Assembly (NCBI GenBank): GCA_050486205.1
Contig: JBJHCW010000003.1
Coordinates: forward strand, 310,001 to 374,000
Direction: 5' to 3'
DNA: 64,000 nucleotides
Source of the DNA: PWQG01 sp050486205
Lineage (GTDB): Bacteria > Pseudomonadota > Gammaproteobacteria > Pseudomonadales > Pseudohongiellaceae
Below, piece by piece: positions 1 through 8,750 of this stretch. Below the pieces are notes generated by a model. It worked only from the letters and a program-made list of their open reading frames with translations. It searched no databases and was not told the DNA's origin. Numbering within the stretch: the first letter of the stretch is position 1; the number at the start of each line of letters is the position of its first letter. The position numbers and the translations under genes are program-made.

Positions 1-1001
1 CGTCTGATCCGGTTCGCGAGCTTTTCCTGACAACCTGGGACAGGCTGCGGCCCCTGATGAGCGAACTTGAAACGCTGGAGACCCCGGGTCTGGAAGTTGA
101 TTTCAGGTTGGCGGCGTTCATTGCCGGTGGTGACGCGCTGCAGGCGCTCGACGCCCTGGGGCCTGATTATGGTCTGGAAATCACCCGTGACGGGCTGCGC
201 CGGCTTGCCCGCCTGCTGTTGGCCGACGCGGTGCCTGCGAGTTTCACACCGTTGCCGCTGGAGGTGGATCCGGAGTTTCGTGCGCTGTTTGGACTGGATG
301 CCAGTGTTGAGCCTGTGAGCACAACAGGGGTATTGATGCGAGGAATCGCTGGTGGTCTCCGCTCGGCGGTATCCTGGCTGTTGCCGGCCGCTCATGCCAG
401 CAATATTCCCCCGGCCGAAGCGCTCAGGGGGCTGGTCCCGCGTCTGGCGAACCTTGATGACTACCTGGATTTGGTCGCCAGCCTGCTGGAAGAGCAGACC
501 AACGCGTGGCTGGCCCAAAATGATCGCATGCCGGACCGCATGATGGCGCGACTTGATCCCCTGGTTCGTGCCACGGCATGGAAAGAATCCTGCTGGCGGC
601 AGCTCGCAGGCTCAGCCAGTGATCCCCAGGTGCTGCGTTCGCCCGTTGGTGCAGTGGGCATGATGCAGATCAACGGCCGGGTCTGGCGCAGTGTCTATGA
701 TCTTGACCGCCTCACTGATGAAGTTGATTACAACGTAAACGCCGGCATCGAGATTCTGACCCATTACATGGTTGATTACGCGATACGCCGTGGCGAGCAC
801 GAGCAGCCCGGTGGTGATGACAATCTGATCAAGGCAACCTATGCCGCTTATAACGGTGGTCCGTCACACCTGGCACGGTACCGCCGCGAAGACACGCCCG
901 CCCGATTGCGGGCAATCGACAATGAGTTCTGGCGCCAGTACACGTCCATCCAGGCCGATCAGTGGCCGGTTATCTCAACCTGCTATGCGGTCGGAGACTG
1001 A
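1..1001 (+). CDS. Lytic transglycosylase (SLT-domain), 5' end missing
   Basis: Peptidoglycan-cleaving lytic transglycosylase, expected to act on the murein in the periplasm. The catalytic SLT-like domain fills the C-terminal part: WKESCWRQ carries the presumed catalytic Glu, followed by GAVGMMQINGRVW, NVNAGIEIL and ATYAAYNGG, the usual series of SLT motifs. The first ATG is at 57, but the frame stays open with no stop back to base 3 (reading SDPVRELFLTTWDRLRP before that ATG), so the gene very probably starts outside the window and only its end is seen. No signal peptide is visible in the part present. The next gene follows after 31 bases on the same strand, so the two may be cotranscribed. 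The family call is firm; the substrate role is inferred. Confidence 0.85.
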   Translation, partial: SDPVRELFLTTWDRLRPLMSELETLETPGLEVDFRLAAFIAGGDALQALDALGPDYGLEITRDGLRRLARLLLADAVPASFTPLPLEVDPEFRALFGLDASVEPVSTTGVLMRGIAGGLRSAVSWLLPAAHASNIPPAEALRGLVPRLANLDDYLDLVASLLEEQTNAWLAQNDRMPDRMMARLDPLVRATAWKESCWRQLAGSASDPQVLRSPVGAVGMMQINGRVWRSVYDLDRLTDEVDYNVNAGIEILTHYMVDYAIRRGEHEQPGGDDNLIKATYAAYNGGPSHLARYRREDTPARLRAIDNEFWRQYTSIQADQWPVISTCYAVGD

Positions 1002-1032
1002 TGAGCAGACATTTGGAACAGGAGTGATGATC

Positions 1033-2142
1033 ATGCACGGTGCTGTTCCGCTGGCCCACCTGTTCCGCTGCTGGCCGATACTGGCAGCTGTTTTTGCATT
1101 ACCGCTGCTGACCGCATGCAGTGGGACACCACTGATCACTTCCTGTGAAGCCGCCGACGGCATCACGCCGGATTGCCGTTTTCAGAACCCGGAGGATCTG
1201 GTGGTCAGCCCGCAAGGGCAGTTCATTCTGGTCAGCCAGATGGGCGACATGGAAGGTGATCTGCCCGGCAGCCTGGTGGCGCTGGCGCCTGCGGCTGGCG
1301 AAATCCAGCCACTGTTTCCCGCTGCAGGTTCCGTGCAACCCACGCAGGGCTGGGGCGAGGTGGCGTGTTCACCACCCGACATGTTCTCGCCACACGGCAT
1401 TGATCTGGAGCAACTGGATTCTGGCGCCCACGCCCTGTACGTGATCAACCATGCCGGTCGCGAATCCGTTGAAATGTTCGAGGTGCTGGAGGATGAGCAA
1501 TCCGTCGAGCTGATCTGGCGCGGGTGCGTTCTGGCGCCCGAGCATGGCTATTTTAATGATCTGGTGGTGCTGCGTAACGGCGACTTCTGGGTCTCGCAGA
1601 TGTTTCCCCGGGATGCCAACGTGATCTGGGCCGCCTTGCGCATGCAGTTCACCGGCTATGCGCCCGGCTACGCCTATCACTGGAGCCCCGCCGGTGGTTT
1701 TGTGCGGTTGCCGGGTACCGATGCGAAATTTGCCAACGGCATCGAGAAATCGGCCGATGAGCGCCATGTGTTTCTCAACAGCTATTTTGGTGATGAGTTG
1801 ATCAAGGTGGATACCGTCACCGGAACCCGTCTGGGCAGTGTCAGCGTGGCCAGCCCCGACAACCTCGCCTGGTCACCCAGCGGGGAGCTGCTGGTGGCGT
1901 CCCATCACGCCTCGATACCCGAGATGCTGGCCTGCACCGATATTGATGAAGGCAGCTGCGGGTTTCGTTTCCAGGTCGTTGCCGTGAACCCGGACACATT
2001 GGATGCCCGGGTGCTGCTTGACCACAAGGGTCCGCCCATGGGTGCTGCCACGGTAGCCTTGCCATTCGGTGATTCGGTTTATCTTGGCACCTTCGCCGGC
2101 GACCGCATCGCCCGCGTCAGCGCCGGGATCCTGGCGCCGTAG
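1033..2142 (+). CDS. SMP-30/gluconolactonase-like beta-propeller lipoprotein
   Basis: 369-residue exported lipoprotein. The ATG at 1033 is preferred because AGGAG at 1020-1024 lies 8 bases upstream and the protein then begins with a clean lipoprotein signal (hydrophobic core, lipobox LTAC followed by S). An upstream in-frame ATG overlapping the previous gene would bury the signal. The mature part reads like a beta-propeller of the SMP-30/strictosidine-synthase type: repeated blade-like segments such as PEDLVVSPQGQFILVS, FANGIEKSADERHVFLNSY and DNLAWSPSGELLVASHH. These proteins often hydrolyse lactones or bind metal, but no substrate can be read here. It is likely anchored to the inner or outer membrane facing the periplasm, and is probably cotranscribed with the transglycosylase. 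Confidence 0.7.
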   Translation: MHGAVPLAHLFRCWPILAAVFALPLLTACSGTPLITSCEAADGITPDCRFQNPEDLVVSPQGQFILVSQMGDMEGDLPGSLVALAPAAGEIQPLFPAAGSVQPTQGWGEVACSPPDMFSPHGIDLEQLDSGAHALYVINHAGRESVEMFEVLEDEQSVELIWRGCVLAPEHGYFNDLVVLRNGDFWVSQMFPRDANVIWAALRMQFTGYAPGYAYHWSPAGGFVRLPGTDAKFANGIEKSADERHVFLNSYFGDELIKVDTVTGTRLGSVSVASPDNLAWSPSGELLVASHHASIPEMLACTDIDEGSCGFRFQVVAVNPDTLDARVLLDHKGPPMGAATVALPFGDSVYLGTFAGDRIARVSAGILAP

Positions 2143-2340
2143 GGGTGCGTGCGATTCTGATATTCCAGACTCTTGCATGATGAAGGCATGCGCGGGCTGT
2201 TCATGTCCGATTTCAGCCAGGTCGCTGGTCTGGCCGTAACCCACCTGGGCTTGTATCGCAATGACGTCCTGCAGAGCCTGGCCCAGCACCTCGCCGAGCG
2301 GAGTCAGTGCGCCCTCATGAACTGCCTGTTACGCCGGATC

Positions 2341-2757
2341 TCACTGTCCGAATTTGGCCAACACCTGCGCTTCAGTCAACATGGGTGTGTCATTGGCAAA
2401 ATCGTAGTAATCCGGTTTGCTGTCAACAAAGATCTGTTCAATCATCCGGAAATCCGCTTGCTCCTGAAAAAGCCCTGCTGGCACCGCATAGGAATCGGCG
2501 GGTTTGAAGTGATAGAACAGGTGCGTGCCACAGGTCTTGCAGAAGCCGCGATCTGCCCACTCAGATGAGCTGAAACGACTGATGTGTTCCCCGCCATCAA
2601 TTTCCACTTTGCCATTGTAGTGCAAGGTCAGAAACGGGCCTCCACCCCAGCGCCTGCACATGCCGCAATGGCAGGCCTCGACTTCACTGACTGAATTGAC
2701 GGTCAATGATACTTTTCCGCAAAGACATTGGCCTCTCATCGTGTTGTTTGCGCTCAT
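2341..2757 (-). CDS. GFA / CENP-V family zinc-binding protein
   Basis: 138-residue cytoplasmic protein of the GFA family (the fold of glutathione-dependent formaldehyde-activating enzyme). The zinc-ligand cysteine sets are all visible: CLCGKV near residue 11, CHCGMCRRWGGGPF near residue 30, and FCKTCGTHLFYHF near residue 72. Length is normal for the family. AAGGAG lies 6 bases before the ATG. Most members have no proven formaldehyde activity, so the label is structural. It sits 62 bases downstream of the TauE/SafE permease on the same strand and may be the last gene of an XRE regulator-permease-GFA operon. Confidence 0.8.
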   Translation of the reverse strand: MSANNTMRGQCLCGKVSLTVNSVSEVEACHCGMCRRWGGGPFLTLHYNGKVEIDGGEHISRFSSSEWADRGFCKTCGTHLFYHFKPADSYAVPAGLFQEQADFRMIEQIFVDSKPDYYDFANDTPMLTEAQVLAKFGQ

Positions 2758-2819
2758 GACATACTCCTTGTGGTCACCTGTAGTACTGGCTGCCGCCGTA
2801 CGGGTTTAGCGGCACTGGC

Positions 2820-3620
2820 TCACAGAACGGTGCGCAGCATTTGCAGAGCCAGCAAAATGACAAGTGCCGCGAACAGTTTTTTTAATGTGGCCACCGGCAG
2901 GCGGTGAGCCAACCCCGCGCCCATTGGTGCTGTGATGAAACTGGCAACGGCTATCGCCAGCACGGCCGGCCAGTAGACAAAGCCCAGCGTCTGCGAGGGC
3001 AGGCCAATTGCCCCCCAGCCGTTGAATATGTAACCCATTGACCCCGCCAGGGCAATGGGCAGACCCACCGCGGCCGATGTGCCGATGGCCGTCTGCAGGC
3101 GCACATTGCACCAGGTCAGAAACGGCACTGTCATTGTGCCGCCGCCAATGGCAACCAGCGCAGAGACACCGCCGATACCTGTACCGACACTAGACAGTCC
3201 AACAATGCCTGGCAGGTTCCGCGACGGGCTGGGTTTGCGGTTCAGAATCATCTGCGCGGCCACGTAGGTCATGAACAGGCAGAAAAATATCGCCAACGGT
3301 CGTGGTGACAGCCAGGCCGCCAGGAATGTGGCAGCAAAGGTGCCCAATACAATGCCCGGCGCCAGCCCCTGTACTGCCCGCCAGAGTACCGCGCCGTGTT
3401 GATGATGGGCGCGCAGGCTGGCAACTGAGGTGGGTACAATGGCTGCCATGGATGTACCCAGTGCCAGGTGCACCAGGTAATCCGTCGAAAAACCCTGTTG
3501 CGCAAAAAGCACAGTCAATACGGGCACCATGACGGCGCCACCACCAATGCCAAACAGCCCGGCCAGCAGGCCTGTCAGTGCCCCAAGCAGCAGGTAGGCA
3601 AGAAGCCAGACGTCAAGCAT
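2820..3620 (-). CDS. TauE/SafE family membrane permease
   Basis: 266-residue inner-membrane protein with about eight hydrophobic spans and two symmetric halves. The first span carries the family signature GLLAGLFGIGGGAVMVPVL, and the second half repeats it as GGVSALVAIGGGTMTVPFL. Family members export or import sulfite, sulfoacetate, taurine-derived anions or similar organic anions; the substrate cannot be deduced. The ATG is 3 bases after the stop of the XRE regulator gene, so the two are almost certainly cotranscribed and the regulator may sense the transported compound. Confidence 0.85.
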   Translation of the reverse strand: MLDVWLLAYLLLGALTGLLAGLFGIGGGAVMVPVLTVLFAQQGFSTDYLVHLALGTSMAAIVPTSVASLRAHHQHGAVLWRAVQGLAPGIVLGTFAATFLAAWLSPRPLAIFFCLFMTYVAAQMILNRKPSPSRNLPGIVGLSSVGTGIGGVSALVAIGGGTMTVPFLTWCNVRLQTAIGTSAAVGLPIALAGSMGYIFNGWGAIGLPSQTLGFVYWPAVLAIAVASFITAPMGAGLAHRLPVATLKKLFAALVILLALQMLRTVL

Positions 3621-3623
3621 ACA

Positions 3624-4448
3624 CTACTCCTGTGCCAGGTTCTGCATGGCATGGGCGGTGACTTCATCTGCGGGGAAAAAGGCCTCGATGGCCAGTTCCT
3701 CCAGAGTGATGTCCACCGGTGTGCCAAACACCGTGGTAGTGCCAAGAAAGGACAACACGCCGGTATTGGTTCGCAGCCTCAGTGGAACAGCAATATTGGC
3801 ATAGTCATCACCACTGGTGCGTTGCCAGGGTCCGGCGCCGGGGGGAACCGGATATTGCTTCAATTCATCGATCAGTCCGGACAGCGCCGGATCTGCCGAG
3901 GCGTGTGCCTGTTGCGTCAGGCGGGCGAGAATATGTTTCTGCCATTCGCGGAAATTTTCTATACGTGGGGCCATACCATCAGGATGCAGGCTCACGCGCA
4001 GCACATTCACGGGGGGTGCCAGCAGCGTCGGATCAACACCGTCCAGCAGGGCGAGCATGGGTTCGTTGGCCATCAGCAGTGTCCAGTGTCTGTCAACGGC
4101 CAGTGCCGGGTAGGGGGCGTGGCCGTGCAGAATGCGCTCCACCACCTGGCGCGCGGCGGTAAATTGTGTGTCATCCAGTTCGCTCTCACGGTAAACAGGC
4201 GCAAAGCCGGCCGCTGTCAACAGCCGGTTGCGTTCACGCAGGGGGATTTCCAGATGTGCCGCCAGGTGCAAAACCATGTCACGACTGGGTGAGGCGCGAC
4301 CGGACTCCAGGAAACTGAGGTGGCGTTGGGACACCTCAGCATAAGCGGCCAGTTCAAGCTGGCTCAGGCGCCGACGCCGGCGCCACTGGCGCAGAAGTTC
4401 TCCCGATGCCGGGGTGTCCGCCTGAATGAAAGTGCTGGTGCTGTCCAT
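3624..4448 (-). CDS. XRE-family regulator with MmyB-like ligand-binding domain
   Basis: 274-residue transcriptional regulator. Residues about 15-70 form a classical helix-turn-helix (LRQWRRRRRLSQLELAAYAE, then HLSFLESGRASPSRDMVLHLA), and the rest matches the MmyB-like PAS-type domain found in many proteobacterial regulators (NRLLTAAGFAPVYRES, DRHWTLLMANEPMLALLDGVDP). These regulators usually control an adjacent gene. Here the permease starts 3 bases downstream and a small membrane protein is divergent. The intergenic region holds two good palindromes (4447-4461 and 4479-4495), the likely operators, one of which overlaps this gene's own start codon and so suggests autoregulation. Confidence 0.85.
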   Translation of the reverse strand: MDSTSTFIQADTPASGELLRQWRRRRRLSQLELAAYAEVSQRHLSFLESGRASPSRDMVLHLAAHLEIPLRERNRLLTAAGFAPVYRESELDDTQFTAARQVVERILHGHAPYPALAVDRHWTLLMANEPMLALLDGVDPTLLAPPVNVLRVSLHPDGMAPRIENFREWQKHILARLTQQAHASADPALSGLIDELKQYPVPPGAGPWQRTSGDDYANIAVPLRLRTNTGVLSFLGTTTVFGTPVDITLEELAIEAFFPADEVTAHAMQNLAQE

Positions 4449-4495
4449 ATGCCAAGCATATCACGTGGCTGCCTGATTATTACCTCGCAGGTAAT
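4447..4495. promoter_or_regulatory. Two palindromes between XRE regulator and divergent membrane gene
   Basis: Two dyads lie in the divergent intergenic region. The first, ATATGC-CAA-GCATAT (4447-4461), overlaps the regulator's start codon. The second, ATTACCT-CGC-AGGTAAT (4479-4495), has 7-base arms. Inverted repeats with TTACCT arms fit a dimeric XRE/MmyB-type repressor; that the neighbouring regulator binds here is inference. Confidence 0.55.
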
Positions 4496-4573
4496 CGCCA
4501 ACAGTTACGCGGTTTGTGATGATAGGCGCGGTGCCAATCATTGGCCCCAGACCATACACAAGAGGAGTCTGTC

Positions 4574-4969
4574 ATGTCCGTGATAAACACATTCGATCTT
4601 CGGCGTCTTCTGTTGTTGGACGCCGTGACCGCCGCCCTGATGGGTATCTTGCTGGTACTGGCCAGTCAGCCGCTGGCAACACTCACCGCGATGCCTGCCG
4701 GTTTTCTGTTCGCTGTTGGTGTGTTGCTGCTGCCCCTGGCGGCCATCATGCTGGCAGTGGCGGTCCTTGGTGCATCCTCACCGGCTGCAGTGTGGCTGGT
4801 GATTGGTGGCAATTACGCCTGGGTCATTGCCAGCCTGATAGTCATGCTGGGTATCTGGATCAGCCCTAATCTGCCCGGTTATGTATTGATTGGTGTCCAG
4901 GCGGTGGTGGTGCTGGGTTTTGCTGTACTGGAGCAGCGATCGCTGGGTGAACTCCCGGGCAATATATGA
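4574..4969 (+). CDS. Small four-span membrane protein, function unknown
   Basis: 131-residue integral membrane protein with four hydrophobic segments (about residues 8-30, 40-65, 70-92 and 98-118), the last loop rich in Pro and Gly. The start at 4574 is chosen because AGAGGAG at 4561-4567 ends 6 bases before that ATG; an earlier ATG at 4541 has no such site. I do not recognise a catalytic motif. It is divergent from the XRE regulator across a region with two palindromes, so it is probably a target of that regulator, as is common for MmyB-type regulators with an adjacent gene of unknown function. Confidence 0.6.
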   Translation: MSVINTFDLRRLLLLDAVTAALMGILLVLASQPLATLTAMPAGFLFAVGVLLLPLAAIMLAVAVLGASSPAAVWLVIGGNYAWVIASLIVMLGIWISPNLPGYVLIGVQAVVVLGFAVLEQRSLGELPGNI

Positions 4970-5090
4970 CTGCGCATGGCGCACTGGTATTGCAAACGCG
5001 GCGTATGGCCGTGGTCTTTGACCGGGCAGCGGGGTTTGCCTTTATACTGACACTTTGTCCATTCGGTTCCATTGGCGGGAGGTATAACCC

Positions 5091-6644
5091 ATGCACATGC
5101 TTCGTACGATCCAGACCATTCTGTTGTTGGTGGGCTCATTGTTGCTAGCCGGCACAGCCACTGCAGAGTTTCTGCAGACCAGCACAGAGTTTTCGCAGAA
5201 CCGCAGCAGCAATACCGATACATTGGTGGTGCTGGTGCCTGCAGACCAGGACCCCATCCGTCTGGGCGACTGGGGTGACGAGACGGTCAACCATATCGCG
5301 CGAGCAGCGGCAGCTAACGATTTTGAAGCCAGCATGGGCCAGAAAGTGGACATCCTGGCACCGGGCGGTCTGAGCGTGGATCGCCTGATCCTGCTTGGTC
5401 TGGGGGAGGTGGACGCGTTGAGCCGGCACGACGCGGAACTGATCGGTGCGGATCTGGCGACCCATGTCAATGCCAGTGCGGCACAGCGCATCGAAGTCAA
5501 CGCGGAGCTGATTACTGATGCGGCGCGCAACGCCGGCATATCCACTGCGATTGCGCATGGCATGGACCTGCGTAACTACCGGTTCGACCGCCATTTCAGC
5601 GACCCTGAGCCCCGTCCGGCGCAACACTACCACTTTACAGTGGAGTCACAATCGGTTGCAGAGCAGCAGTACACTGCCTTGCGCGCTCTGGCCGAGGGTG
5701 TCTTCCATGCCCGCGAGTTGACAAATCTGCCCGGTAGCGACGGTTATCCCGCCGCTTTTGCCGAGTATGTACGCGAAATGCTCGAGCCACTCGGGGTGAC
5801 GGTCACCGTCCTTGGGCCCGAGGAGGTTCTGCAGGCCGGAATGGGGGCGCTGTATGGAGTCAGCCAGGGCAGTCAGCACAAGGCGCATCTGGTGATTGCT
5901 CACTGGCAAGGCAGCAACGACCAGCCCATTGCCCTGGTGGGCAAGGGTAATACCTTTGACACCGGGGGTTACAACCTGAAAACCGATGCATCCTCCATTC
6001 TTCAGATGCAGACTGACAAGGCTGGCGCTGCTGCAGTGGCTGGCGCCATGGGCGCGCTTGCCGGCCAGGGTGTTGCGGTCAATGTCATTGGTGTCATGCC
6101 GCTGTCGCAGAATTCAATTTCCGGCGAAGCCCAGTTGCCTGGTGACGTGGTTACTGCCGGAGACGGTACCACCATCGAGGTGGCCAACACCGACGCCGAA
6201 GGCCGCCTGATCCTGGCCGATGGCATCTGGTATGCCCGTGAACACTACAATCCGCGCGTCATCGTTGACATCGCCACGTTGACCGGCGCCAAGCGCACGG
6301 CCCTGGGCGCTGATTACGCCGCTGTGTTCACCGATCAGGAGGATCTGTTGGCCACCATGCGTGAGTCTGGCGAGCTCACAGGTGAGCGTGTCTGGCACAT
6401 GCCTCTGGGTCCCTACAAGGGCATTATCGACAGCCGCATTGCTGATATCCGCAATACCGGTACGCCAGGCGCGCAGGCAGGCGCTGTGTTTCTGCAGCAC
6501 TTTGCCGCCGACACGCCCTGGATGCATCTGGATATTGCAGGCAACGCCTTTTTTGAAAGTGCCAATGGTGTCAATCCGCCAGGTGCTTCCGGTTTTGGCA
6601 CCCGCCTGCTAAGCGAGTGGGTGAAGATCCATGCCGCGCAATGA
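5091..6644 (+). CDS. Exported M17 leucyl aminopeptidase
   Basis: 517-residue metallo-aminopeptidase of family M17 (PepA type), which releases N-terminal amino acids using two metal ions. The metal and active-site motifs are intact: VGKGNTFDTGGYNLK with the Lys and first Asp, QTDKAGAAAV, and the family signature NTDAEGRLILAD at residues 366-377 (D368, E370, R372). Unlike the cytoplasmic PepA, the N-terminus is a clear Sec signal peptide (MHMLRTIQTILLLVGSLLLA, then GTATAEF), so the enzyme should work in the periplasm on peptides entering through the outer membrane. A GGGAGG lies 8 bases before the start. The gene appears to stand alone, with 147 bases to the next one. Confidence 0.9.
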   Translation: MHMLRTIQTILLLVGSLLLAGTATAEFLQTSTEFSQNRSSNTDTLVVLVPADQDPIRLGDWGDETVNHIARAAAANDFEASMGQKVDILAPGGLSVDRLILLGLGEVDALSRHDAELIGADLATHVNASAAQRIEVNAELITDAARNAGISTAIAHGMDLRNYRFDRHFSDPEPRPAQHYHFTVESQSVAEQQYTALRALAEGVFHARELTNLPGSDGYPAAFAEYVREMLEPLGVTVTVLGPEEVLQAGMGALYGVSQGSQHKAHLVIAHWQGSNDQPIALVGKGNTFDTGGYNLKTDASSILQMQTDKAGAAAVAGAMGALAGQGVAVNVIGVMPLSQNSISGEAQLPGDVVTAGDGTTIEVANTDAEGRLILADGIWYAREHYNPRVIVDIATLTGAKRTALGADYAAVFTDQEDLLATMRESGELTGERVWHMPLGPYKGIIDSRIADIRNTGTPGAQAGAVFLQHFAADTPWMHLDIAGNAFFESANGVNPPGASGFGTRLLSEWVKIHAAQ

Positions 6645-6791
6645 GCCGCCTTGTTGCCCCAGGCACTACGGTCGAAGCAGCGCCTCATGATATGCTTGTC
6701 GCCCCGGTGTCGTGGTGCGGCAGCGCGCTGACCCGGCAATTTGACAGTTCCCGCTGACACGGGGTGACAACAGGATCATTGAGGAAGTTTT

Positions 6792-8171
6792 ATGAAGCAT
6801 GTGCTGGCTTTTCTGGCACTTCTGGGCGCCAGCGTGAGTGCCCGCGCCGACGTGTTTGCCTACTTCCGGTATGAGGATGGCAGAACCAACTGGCAATATA
6901 TTGCCAACACCAGTGCCAGCCTGCTTATCCTGATCCTGCTGGTGGTGCTGGTTTTCCTGATCCGTGCTCACCTGCGCGCCAGACGTTCGAACCGTGCCCT
7001 TACCGAAATCAAGGCAAACCTGGAGGACCGTGTGGCCCAGCGCACGGCAGTGCTGGCACAGACCTCCGAGCAGTTGCAGCGGCGTGAGGCCTATATCAGC
7101 AGTATTGTGAACTCCATGCCGGTGACCCTGATTGGTCTCAATGAACAGTTGGAGGTGACCCAGTGGAATCGCACCGCGGAAGAGATGACTGGCCGGCCTT
7201 TTGAGGATGTGGAGGGCAAGAACCTTTGGGATGCCTATCCGACGATTACCTTGACCGAGGAACAGGTCCGGTCTGTGTTGGATAGCGGCGAGGCGGCTCA
7301 CCTGAAACGCACACAACGAAACCAGCACAGTTTCGATATCACACTCTATCGGCTCAAGGAACACGATGACGTGGGTATTGTTATCCTGATTTCCGATGTG
7401 ACCAAACAGGTACGGGCTGAAATCAAGCTGGCTGAGCGCGACAAACTCTCCGCTCTGGGGGAGCTTGCTTCTGCCATGGCATACGACATCGGCCTGCCCA
7501 TCAACACCATTCACCAACGTGTGTCACGCTCGCGTGAAAAAATTGAAGCCAGCGATCTTGACCAGGTGGTCAAGGACTTCCTGTTGCGTGAGGTGGAGAC
7601 AGTACGCCAGAGTGCGGCACAAGCCACTGCGATCGCGCAGAACCTGCTTGATCTGGCCGGTAGTCATCACAGTAGCAAGAAGCCGGCCGATCTGACGGCG
7701 ATCATGGATCGCAGCATCGAGCTGGCGGCAGCGCTTTATATCGATGCCGAAGGGCTTGCTTTCCGGGACATCCCTGTACGTCGGCGCTACGAAGCGTCAT
7801 TGCCGCAGGTAAAATGCTTCCCCGATGAGCTGGTACAGGTGTTCACCCGGATACTCAGGAGCGCCTTCTATGCACTAAAGGCCAGCAACCCGGATGAGCG
7901 TAAAACCACCGGTATCGATATCGAGATTTCGCTGTTCATCGATACCCTCTGGATCAAGGTGTCGCACAAAGGCGAGTGTCTGCAGGCCAGCGAACAGCTG
8001 GAGATTTTTGAGCCGTATTTTCTCAGTGCCAATGATGAGCAAAGTTATCCTGTGGAGCACCGCCTGTCGTATTCGTACTTCATCATTACGCGGCACCATC
8101 AGGGGCAGATGTCCGTGACGTCTGATGAGCAGAATGGCACCTGTTTTAATATTCAGCTGTTGTTGGAGTGA
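6792..8171 (+). CDS. PAS-histidine-kinase-like protein lacking catalytic residues (pseudokinase)
   Basis: 459-residue membrane protein with histidine-kinase architecture: signal or first span (1-19), short periplasmic segment, membrane span at about 42-58, coiled coil, PAS domain at about 100-205, dimerisation helix, ATPase-like domain. The key residues are changed. At the phosphorylation site the sequence is ALGELASAMAYDIGLP, with Tyr231 where the phospho-acceptor His of the usual AHEI(N) stands. The N box reads QVFTRILRSAFYAL, so both Asn positions are Arg353 and Ser357. The G1 box reads VSHKGECL instead of the usual VSDNGPGI. The later FEPYF and GTCFNIQLL parts are kept. I infer a kinase-derived sensor without kinase activity. 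It starts an operon-like run with the DUF2058 gene (7-base gap), acnD and prpF. Confidence 0.75.
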   Translation: MKHVLAFLALLGASVSARADVFAYFRYEDGRTNWQYIANTSASLLILILLVVLVFLIRAHLRARRSNRALTEIKANLEDRVAQRTAVLAQTSEQLQRREAYISSIVNSMPVTLIGLNEQLEVTQWNRTAEEMTGRPFEDVEGKNLWDAYPTITLTEEQVRSVLDSGEAAHLKRTQRNQHSFDITLYRLKEHDDVGIVILISDVTKQVRAEIKLAERDKLSALGELASAMAYDIGLPINTIHQRVSRSREKIEASDLDQVVKDFLLREVETVRQSAAQATAIAQNLLDLAGSHHSSKKPADLTAIMDRSIELAAALYIDAEGLAFRDIPVRRRYEASLPQVKCFPDELVQVFTRILRSAFYALKASNPDERKTTGIDIEISLFIDTLWIKVSHKGECLQASEQLEIFEPYFLSANDEQSYPVEHRLSYSYFIITRHHQGQMSVTSDEQNGTCFNIQLLLE

Positions 8172-8178
8172 CTTTCAT

Positions 8179-8724
8179 ATGAGCAAATCACTGGCCGACC
8201 AACTTCTGGGTGCCGGGCTTGTGGACCAGAAAAAAGTAAAAAAAGTCCGCCAGCAACAGCGCAAGCAGTCAAAAAAGCAGAAACACAACAAATCTGATGC
8301 ACCGGATGAGACAAAACAACGTCTCGCCGAGCAGCGTGAGGCCCAGGTCGAACGTGACCGGCAGTTGAACCAGCAGCGCGTGGACGCCGAACGTCAGAAG
8401 GCCATGCTGGCGCAGGTCAGACAAATGCTGCAACACAGCGGTGTGCAGGCAGATGGTGATATCAGATTCAATTTCACGGATCCGTCCAGTAAACGGATCA
8501 AACATATTTATGTCAGCAAGAAGCAGCAGGACCAGCTGGCTACCGGCATGTTGGCCATCTGCGTGGATGGCGAGCGGTTTGTCATGGTGCCCGGCAATAT
8601 CGCCGACAAGATTGCCGAGCGCTTTGTTGATGCTGTGGCTTTCCGGGTGGACAAACGCGAGGACGCTGATGATGCCGAAGACCCCTACAGGGATCATCCC
8701 ATTCCCGATGACCTGATGTGGTGA
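8179..8724 (+). CDS. DUF2058 (YaiL-like) protein
   Basis: 181-residue soluble protein of the DUF2058 family. The N-terminal half is a highly charged Lys/Arg/Gln/Glu-rich helix (MSKSLADQLLGAGLVDQKKV, then a KKxR-rich stretch and an EQREAQVERDRQLNQQRV coiled-coil region). The C-terminal half carries the conserved block IRFNFTDPSSKRIKHIYVSK and QLATGMLAICVDGERFVMVP. The ATG at 8179 matches the family N-terminus (MSKSLxDQLLxAGLV) and has GGAG 10 bases upstream. Function is not established. It lies 7 bases after the pseudokinase and 26 bases before acnD. Confidence 0.85.
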   Translation: MSKSLADQLLGAGLVDQKKVKKVRQQQRKQSKKQKHNKSDAPDETKQRLAEQREAQVERDRQLNQQRVDAERQKAMLAQVRQMLQHSGVQADGDIRFNFTDPSSKRIKHIYVSKKQQDQLATGMLAICVDGERFVMVPGNIADKIAERFVDAVAFRVDKREDADDAEDPYRDHPIPDDLMW

Positions 8725-8750
8725 TCACGCTTTCCAGGAGATACCACTGA

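Noticed and set aside
841..1032. Longer N-terminus for the beta-propeller lipoprotein, starting inside the transglycosylase gene
   Set aside because: It overlaps the upstream gene in another frame and would bury the lipoprotein signal; ATG 1033 has a well-placed AGGAG.
2173..2568. Open frame on the plus strand opposite the GFA gene
   Set aside because: It is the antisense shadow of the GFA gene, with no recognisable family and no ribosome-binding site.
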